A stretch of 64,000 bases of DNA from [Flavobacterium] thermophilum. GTDB lineage: Bacteria > Bacillota > Bacilli > Bacillales > Anoxybacillaceae. Both the position numbers and the translations under genes were made by a program. Positions within the stretch are counted from its first letter, which is position 1, and each line of letters starts with the position of its first letter. The notes under the pieces are model-generated. The model made no database searches. It was not told the origin of the DNA and saw only the letters and a program-made list of their open reading frames with translations. Location of the stretch: NCBI GenBank assembly GCA_900450595.1, contig UGGS01000001.1, positions 1,426,001 to 1,490,000 of the forward strand, given 5' to 3'. This document shows positions 59,051 through 64,000 of this stretch, piece after piece.

Positions 59051-60796
59051 ATGTCTTTTGGTGATATTTATCGTGATCCTTTGATATATCAATGGTATGA
59101 TACACGATTTCAATATACTGAAACTATTAGAGTTGTTGGTGGTAAAGCATTATTGACATATGTTCCTGATGAGTTTCAAAGAGTAACTATTATAGGTAAA
59201 TATGAAACTGTTAATACACCTCAAAATTCAAATGAATATAAAGTAAATTATCAAACAGGTTTTATTGAGTTTCATACTTCCGTTGCAGATAATACTGCAT
59301 TAACAGCTACCTATTATGCAAGAGGTATTATTAAACACCCTGCTGCAAGAACAATGATTTTAGATAATGGAAATTTAATTACTGCTGATAATGTTGAAGA
59401 TGCTTTACAAGAAATTGTGACAAAAATTAATTCAAATAACTCTAGAATCACTCAAATTGAACAAAACGCAATCAACCGTCACAACTCACATGTCAACTCA
59501 TCAACCGCACACGCAGCCGAAAATATCACGTTTTCTTCATCGCAAGTGACAGGTGTAAGCAATGTTAAGTCAGCGATTGAAAAAGTCGATACACGCATCA
59601 ACAATATTGTTGGTCAAGCAGGGCAATCAAATACTGAAATAGTTGACGCTCGACTTGGTGTTGATGGCACAGCGCATCCAACACTCAAAAGCCGACTAGA
59701 CAAAATGGAAAACGAACAAGTGAAATCAAATCAACAAACTACTACCCTTACGCATGGTTTAAACATCATCAACGCTAGTCAAAACTCACCATTAGACGTG
59801 CGGATTGAGGGGCGGACGTTGGTGAACTTGCTTGGTCAGGCTGGGGACTGTGAAGACGTAAGTAAATGGTCGGAATACCAAACGACACGTACAACAGATT
59901 CCAGCAATTTCGTTTATAGTACGTCGGGAATGAAAGTAACAATAAAGAGTGGTTTTTATATCGGTTCAACTTTTCACACAATTCTAGGAGGTTTGAAAGC
60001 AAACAAATATTACATTCTGATTGGAGAGGTCAAGAATGGGAACGCTTCAAAGGGAGTTAAGATTGGTTTTGGTGGAAGTGGATCTGATCTCGGGACTTCT
60101 GCTGTTATTGATGATACGTCCAAGTTCAACACTGTATGGGTAAAAGCAAATCCAAAAATAGATAAAGTAGTCGTAAATGTAGATTTGATTGTTGATGGCA
60201 ATGAAGGGCAATACGGTTACTTTGACGGTATCCGCCTCTACGAAATCACAGCCGAAGAATACGCCAACATCGGCACGGTATGGAACGATGAAGAAGTAGC
60301 AAGACGTTATCCGTACGTTGATTCTGTTCAACACGTTCAAAATCCGTATGTGATTGCGGAAGGCGAGAACTTGTTACCGCCGTTTACGGAGTGGACGTTA
60401 CATGCGAATGCAATAGTGAAAAGTCCGTATGAGTTGGAGTTGAATGCGACAGAGGGGTATCAAGATTCATATGTTTTGATTCCTGTAATTAAAAATCAAA
60501 CATATACAATATCGCAGGAAGGCACTGGGAGAATTTATATTGCAACATACGACCGAATAAATGGCACTCTCGTCAGCACGAAAGTTGATACAACGAACAA
60601 AACAGCAACATTTACGATTACGGAATCAAATGTTAGTTATATAAAGGTCGTATTTAGTTGCACAACTAGTGGTACATTCTCCTTTATCAATCCAATGCTT
60701 ACACTCGGAAGCCAGCCGAAACCATTCGTACCACGCAATCCAAGTATGCTCCTAATTTCTGGTGGAACTAAAACTATTGCGGGTGTTCGCTTATGA
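59051..60796 (+). CDS. Tail fibre or baseplate protein with carbohydrate-binding-like part
   Basis: 581 residues; ATG 59051, AAAGGAGGTTGTTCA upstream. N-terminal anchor (FQRVTIIGKYETVNTPQNSN), coiled coil (~120-230), then beta-rich modules with carbohydrate-binding look (GLKANKYYILIGEVKNGNAS; LPPFTEWTLHANAIVKSPYE). G+C rises after about 59.45 kb. It ends abruptly at a nuclease gene, and may lack its original C-terminus. Confidence 0.6.
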   Translation: MSFGDIYRDPLIYQWYDTRFQYTETIRVVGGKALLTYVPDEFQRVTIIGKYETVNTPQNSNEYKVNYQTGFIEFHTSVADNTALTATYYARGIIKHPAARTMILDNGNLITADNVEDALQEIVTKINSNNSRITQIEQNAINRHNSHVNSSTAHAAENITFSSSQVTGVSNVKSAIEKVDTRINNIVGQAGQSNTEIVDARLGVDGTAHPTLKSRLDKMENEQVKSNQQTTTLTHGLNIINASQNSPLDVRIEGRTLVNLLGQAGDCEDVSKWSEYQTTRTTDSSNFVYSTSGMKVTIKSGFYIGSTFHTILGGLKANKYYILIGEVKNGNASKGVKIGFGGSGSDLGTSAVIDDTSKFNTVWVKANPKIDKVVVNVDLIVDGNEGQYGYFDGIRLYEITAEEYANIGTVWNDEEVARRYPYVDSVQHVQNPYVIAEGENLLPPFTEWTLHANAIVKSPYELELNATEGYQDSYVLIPVIKNQTYTISQEGTGRIYIATYDRINGTLVSTKVDTTNKTATFTITESNVSYIKVVFSCTTSGTFSFINPMLTLGSQPKPFVPRNPSMLLISGGTKTIAGVRL

Positions 60797-61938
60797 TTGC
60801 AAGTGAACACCTTTTTAATTTAGAAGAATTTAAGAAAGATTATTTTAATCTAAAAAGAACAGATATTTTAAATAAATATAATTTAAATGATACGAAATAT
60901 TATAAATTAGTAAAAGAGTTGAATTTACCAAGTAAAAATCCAATGTTAGAAACAATGTTAAGTCAAGATGAATTAGATCAAGTAATTAAAATGTTTAAAG
61001 AAGGTAAAAGCTTAAATGAAATAGGAAGAAAATTTGGTGTAGCAGGAGCAACAATAAAGAAATATTTAAAGAAGCAAGGCTATGAATACAAAGCTAAAGA
61101 AACAAATTCATTTGATGAATTTTTATCTAAATATTCCTCCATGTTTGTGTATGATTATTTTTCAAATAGATTAACAAATCAAGAAATAATGGAAAAGTAT
61201 AAAATTACTGAGTGGATATTTAGAAGAATGATTGATTATTATAAATTATCAAAAAAGAAATTAAAAATAGAGGAAATTTTAACAGATGAACAACAATCAA
61301 ATTTAATTAATGATATAAAAAGTGGAATGTATATAAGTCAATTAGCAAAGAAATATAATGTATCTAAAGATATGATAAAAAGATTTGCTGAAAGCCATCA
61401 GTTACAACTTAATCATTTTGATAGAAAATACGACATTAACATTGAAGAAATAGTTGATGATTATGTAAATAAAAATATGTTTTTAAGTGAAATAGCTGAA
61501 AAATATGGATGCTGTGCAATGGTTATAAAAGATAGACTTATTAAACATGGTATTGAAATAAGAGATAATAGTGAAAATATCGAATTGTTAATTCAGAAAG
61601 GAAAATTTCATTCTGGATATAAAGGAAAACAAATACCCTACAAGCAATATATGCTACGTTCAGAATGGGAGCTAGATGTAGCAAAATTCTTAGATAAATA
61701 TAATTATAAATGGTCTTATGAAACGCAAACATTTAAGTTGGGTGAATTTAGATATACGCCCGACTTTTTTATTTATGATGAAAATGGAAATTTACAATTT
61801 ATTTTAGAAGTCAAAGGCTGGCTTAAAGAAAAGGATATTAGAAAGTTTCAGTTAATGGAAACTCTTTATCCAGAAATTGAACTGATTTTAGTTGATAGAG
61901 AACTTTATTATTACATTAAGAAAGAGGTGTCTTATTAA
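60793..61938 (+). CDS. Free-standing PD-(D/E)xK homing-type endonuclease
   Basis: 381 residues; ATG overlaps the fibre gene stop (ATGA). Three or four repeated helix-turn-helix segments (GKSLNEIGRKFGVAGATIKK; SQLAKKYNVSKDMIKRFA; LSEIAEKYGCCAMVIK) read like the DNA-recognition part. The C-terminal nuclease core (~285-370) has RSEWELDVAKFLD, RYTPDFFIYDENG and FILEVKGW: the PD...ExK motif is intact. Ends in a ATTAATG overlap. It probably invaded the fibre locus. Confidence 0.75.
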   Translation: MIASEHLFNLEEFKKDYFNLKRTDILNKYNLNDTKYYKLVKELNLPSKNPMLETMLSQDELDQVIKMFKEGKSLNEIGRKFGVAGATIKKYLKKQGYEYKAKETNSFDEFLSKYSSMFVYDYFSNRLTNQEIMEKYKITEWIFRRMIDYYKLSKKKLKIEEILTDEQQSNLINDIKSGMYISQLAKKYNVSKDMIKRFAESHQLQLNHFDRKYDINIEEIVDDYVNKNMFLSEIAEKYGCCAMVIKDRLIKHGIEIRDNSENIELLIQKGKFHSGYKGKQIPYKQYMLRSEWELDVAKFLDKYNYKWSYETQTFKLGEFRYTPDFFIYDENGNLQFILEVKGWLKEKDIRKFQLMETLYPEIELILVDRELYYYIKKEVSY

Positions 61939-63035
61939 TGCCTTTAGTTTGGAGTCAACATTCTACTGGAACTGGCTATAAAGTTGTAAAGGCATATTTA
62001 CAATATGACACAGTAGACGGTAGCGCAATTGTAAGAAAGGGAGATGGAACTAAATTAACAAAAGTTTCATCTCCATCTTCTTTTACGGGGATTGATCAAC
62101 AATGTTTGCAGCAAGATTATTTATATGTTTCAATACCTGATACTGTTACTGATTTTCAATCTTATTTTTCAACTAATGTTTATACAGTTGATTATGATGT
62201 GAACGACAGATTTAAATTAGGTGCGATTGGTGATAAAAAAGATATTTTATGGAAAGATGGACAGGATTGGAAGGTTTTGAAGTGGGTTGAGAAATCTGAA
62301 ACATTAACAATTACTAATAATACTGCTACACTAGCGAATAATGCTCAAGCGGATACAGCTATTATTGTTGATGAGTCAACAGGGGAAATTTACAAACGTG
62401 TTGTTGCCTTGAGTGGAAGTGGCAAGGAATTTACACAAGGTGGAAGTGGGAATAAAACCATTACGTTCAATGAGGGTTATGTTCCTACTTCTCCGAAAGC
62501 TCACTATGTCCTTGCAACACCGCAAACGATTGTTGTAACGGATAAAGTCGAAGGCGATTTGGTTGTCAACGGGCAGACACAGATTGAGGTTGGTTCGGGA
62601 GTTGTGATTAGAGAAAAAGTAATACCTTATCTTGACGCTAACAATATTTATCGAATCAATAATCATTGGGGAGGTAATAGTGATTTAAAATATAAAACAA
62701 CAAAGATATTAAAAATTTATAAATCAAGTATTGATAACACAAGCGTATGGACAATAATAAATGATAACGATAATGGATATGCAAACGGAAACGCTTGGGC
62801 TTGTACTCAAAAAACAAATTTCGACCAAGCAGCCGAATATACTGTCACATACTTGCTACTAGACCGTCATCTATTCACAGCCAACATTCTTGCGGTTACA
62901 GCAACCTATGATTCTTCATTGAAGTCGGTTGTGGATTCGGTGGTAGCGAAGCAAAGTGATATTGCTGCAACTGTTTCTGTCAACGTAAGAGCGATTGCTG
63001 AACTTTATAAACGTGTGAAGGCGTTAGGCGGATAA
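61938..63035 (+). CDS. Tail fibre-like protein of unknown function (365 aa)
   Basis: ATG 61938 overlaps the endonuclease stop. Beta-rich, Thr/Gly-rich (TLTITNNTATLANNAQADTA), ending in a helical tail (KQSDIAATVSVNVRAIAELY). Not recognised. It could be a receptor-binding protein or what remains of the fibre downstream of the endonuclease insertion. Confidence 0.5.
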   Translation: MPLVWSQHSTGTGYKVVKAYLQYDTVDGSAIVRKGDGTKLTKVSSPSSFTGIDQQCLQQDYLYVSIPDTVTDFQSYFSTNVYTVDYDVNDRFKLGAIGDKKDILWKDGQDWKVLKWVEKSETLTITNNTATLANNAQADTAIIVDESTGEIYKRVVALSGSGKEFTQGGSGNKTITFNEGYVPTSPKAHYVLATPQTIVVTDKVEGDLVVNGQTQIEVGSGVVIREKVIPYLDANNIYRINNHWGGNSDLKYKTTKILKIYKSSIDNTSVWTIINDNDNGYANGNAWACTQKTNFDQAAEYTVTYLLLDRHLFTANILAVTATYDSSLKSVVDSVVAKQSDIAATVSVNVRAIAELYKRVKALGG

Positions 63036-63073
63036 TGTCTGTATGATGCTTATTTTATGGGGAGGTGAAATAT

Positions 63074-63286
63074 ATGGATTTAGAAACGCTACGGGAGTGG
63101 TTGATTCAGAATGGAGTGAGCGCAGAGGAACTCGACGAAGTAAAAACTCCGCCAGCACTCGAAGATATTGCTAATACTTTAGTGATTGCGATTCAAAACA
63201 ACGATCAACTAGGCGAATTGATCGTTATGTTGCTGTCAGAAATCGAGTCATTAAAACAAATAGTGGAGGCGTTGGAAAATGCTTAA
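63074..63286 (+). CDS. Small XkdW/YomE-like tail-to-lysis protein (70 aa)
   Basis: ATG 63074, GGGGAGGTGAAATAT upstream, preferred to GTG 63065. Acidic, helical (MDLETLREWLIQNGVSAEEL). Small protein in the gap between tail fibres and holin genes, as in many Bacillus phages. Function unknown. Confidence 0.55.
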   Translation: MDLETLREWLIQNGVSAEELDEVKTPPALEDIANTLVIAIQNNDQLGELIVMLLSEIESLKQIVEALENA

Positions 63287-63383
63287 TTTATATCGTTATC
63301 TTGTTGAAAAAGGAATGAAGCGTCTTTCTGATGTACCGGAGCCATATCAAAGTATGTTAAGAGCAGAAGGGTACACGGACTAA
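63279..63383 (+). CDS. CD1375-like small protein (34 aa)
   Basis: Overlaps the 70-aa gene; ATG 63279. The pattern LYRYLVEKGMKRLSDVPEPY is that of the CD1375-type phage proteins found before holins. Function unknown. Confidence 0.6.
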   Translation: MLNLYRYLVEKGMKRLSDVPEPYQSMLRAEGYTD

Positions 63384-63443
63384 TAAAATGACGCTTTTAT
63401 CCAAAATATGAGTTTCAAAAACCCTTGAAAATCAATGACTTCT

Positions 63444-63473
63444 GAGGGTGGTGATTACAAAATCACCACCCTC
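63444..63473 (+). terminator. GAGGGTGGTGAT hairpin before the lysis genes
   Basis: Perfect 12-bp arms with a 6-base loop, then TAATTTTAAT. Either a terminator or a leader hairpin of the lysis cassette; it belongs to the GAGGGT hairpin group. Confidence 0.6.
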
Positions 63474-63498
63474 TAATTTTAATGAAAGGTGGATCAAA

Positions 63499-63747
63499 AT
63501 GAATGAAGATATTCTTCGTGATTTATATGAAAGAATGGGAAGATTAGAAGCAAAAATTGATGATGTTCGTTCTATTCGTGAAACGGCAGATAGTGCGTTT
63601 CGATTAGCAGAAAAAGCAATGGTTAAAGCAGAAGATAACGAAAGTGATATTAGTAAATTATCAGCTACACTTAAATGGACAACAGGAACAATTTTAACTG
63701 TTTTAGTTCCTCTCGTCCTTTTTGTTTTAGGAAAAATTTTTAATTAA
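63499..63747 (+). CDS. XhlA-type haemolysin-like lysis protein (82 aa)
   Basis: ATG 63499 with AAAGGTGGATCAAA upstream; a longer frame upstream is part of the hairpin. N-terminal coiled coil (LYERMGRLEAKIDDVRSIRE) and C-terminal membrane helix (ILTVLVPLVLFVLGKI), as in XhlA. It works with the holin and endolysin for release. Confidence 0.8.
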   Translation: MNEDILRDLYERMGRLEAKIDDVRSIRETADSAFRLAEKAMVKAEDNESDISKLSATLKWTTGTILTVLVPLVLFVLGKIFN

Positions 63748-63760
63748 GGAGATGATTAAC

Positions 63761-63961
63761 ATGAAACGTTGGCAAAACTATGGTCTTTGGGTAGCTATTG
63801 CTAGTTTATTGTTTATGATTGTTCAGGATTTAGGTTTTCATATTACACCTGAAAAATGGAATGCTTATGTAGATTTGATTTTAGGGATTTTAGTTATGTT
63901 AGGTATTATTAGCAATCCAAAAGAAGGAAAATGGTTTAGTGATAATAATGGTGGTGAGTAA
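63761..63961 (+). CDS. Holin (66 aa)
   Basis: ATG 63761, AAGGAGATGATTAAC upstream, not the ATG nine bases before it. Two membrane helices (YGLWVAIASLLFMIVQDL, YVDLILGILVMLGI) joined by a short loop with TPEKWNAY, ending SNPKEGKWF: a phi-LC3-type holin. It makes the hole for the endolysin. Confidence 0.85.
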   Translation: MKRWQNYGLWVAIASLLFMIVQDLGFHITPEKWNAYVDLILGILVMLGIISNPKEGKWFSDNNGGE

Positions 63962-63963
63962 TT

Positions 63964-64000
63964 ATGAATATCATTGATCGCAGAAAAAATATATTGAGAC
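63964..64000 (+). CDS. Endolysin start, truncated by the window edge
   Basis: ATG 63964, overlapping region GGTGGTGAG upstream. Only MNIIDRRKNILR is visible. Its place after the holin implies an amidase or other endolysin. Confidence 0.5.
   Translation, partial: MNIIDRRKNILR

Noticed and set aside
1..64000. tRNA genes, rRNA genes and insertion sequences
   Set aside because: No cloverleaf with CCA-type context, no rRNA sequence, and no transposase frame or terminal repeats were noticed.

Overview
The window is an AT-rich (roughly one-third G+C by eye) segment of a large temperate bacteriophage genome, or of a phage that lives as a plasmid, from a Gram-positive Bacillaceae host. The evidence is strong AGGAGG ribosome sites with frequent TTG/GTG starts, a Bacillota-type HU protein, a TubR/TubZ partition pair of the kind found on large Bacillus plasmids, and a late module that resembles Bacillus phage SPbeta. 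That module contains an HU homologue, a YonK homologue, a calcineurin-type phosphoesterase, a capsid module, a tyrosine recombinase among the tail genes (as SPbeta YomM), and a very long tape measure protein with a lysozyme domain (as SPbeta YomI). Patches of higher G+C (about 3.2-3.7 kb, 58.1-58.8 kb, 59.5-60.7 kb) would fit a Geobacillus/Parageobacillus-like host, but this is only an inference.

Layout. Bases 1-9.6 kb: a minus-strand early region of about 20 small, mostly unrecognised genes, a partial polyvalent protein (LPD29/LPD25-like) at the left edge, many intrinsic terminators and intercistronic hairpins, and at least one candidate structured RNA (5089-5214). Bases 9.6-10.3 kb: a gene-free, strongly G-depleted stretch with a large palindrome. 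Bases 10.3-17.8 kb (minus): a RecD2-like helicase, an FtsK/SpoIIIE-type DNA pump with a membrane-protein operon (two small TM proteins, a VirB2-pilin-like protein, a multi-pass protein), and an XRE regulator. Bases 17.9-20.4 kb: an M23 peptidase, a cluster of 11-13-bp repeats (candidate tubC centromere), then tubZ and tubR.

At about 20.5 kb transcription switches to the plus strand. Bases 20.6-27 kb hold a possible transcription regulator, HU, PIN-PhoH, YonK, a phosphoesterase and a ClpP-like protease. Bases 27-42.3 kb hold an HNH endonuclease, terminase (interrupted by a group I intron), portal, protease/scaffold, capsid, connectors, tail tube and a tyrosine recombinase. Bases 42.3-47.2 kb are an accessory island inside the tail operon: a GNAT toxin-like module, a divergently transcribed ribbon-helix-helix repressor with paired operators, a Vsr-like (EDxHD) endonuclease and a MazF-like toxin module. 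Bases 47.2-64 kb hold the tape measure gene, interrupted by three group I introns, the distal tail and fibre genes, a PD-(D/E)xK endonuclease, and the holin-lysis cassette, with the endolysin start at the right edge.

The whole reads as one phage: left-arm host-takeover and plasmid-maintenance genes diverge from a rightward late virion operon. Four group I introns (three in one gene), three free-standing endonucleases, a recurrent TTAAnTAAATTATAAT-type promoter motif on both arms, and the FtsK/pilin-like membrane operon are the most unusual content. No tRNA, CRISPR array, insertion sequence, DNA polymerase or serine integrase was seen.
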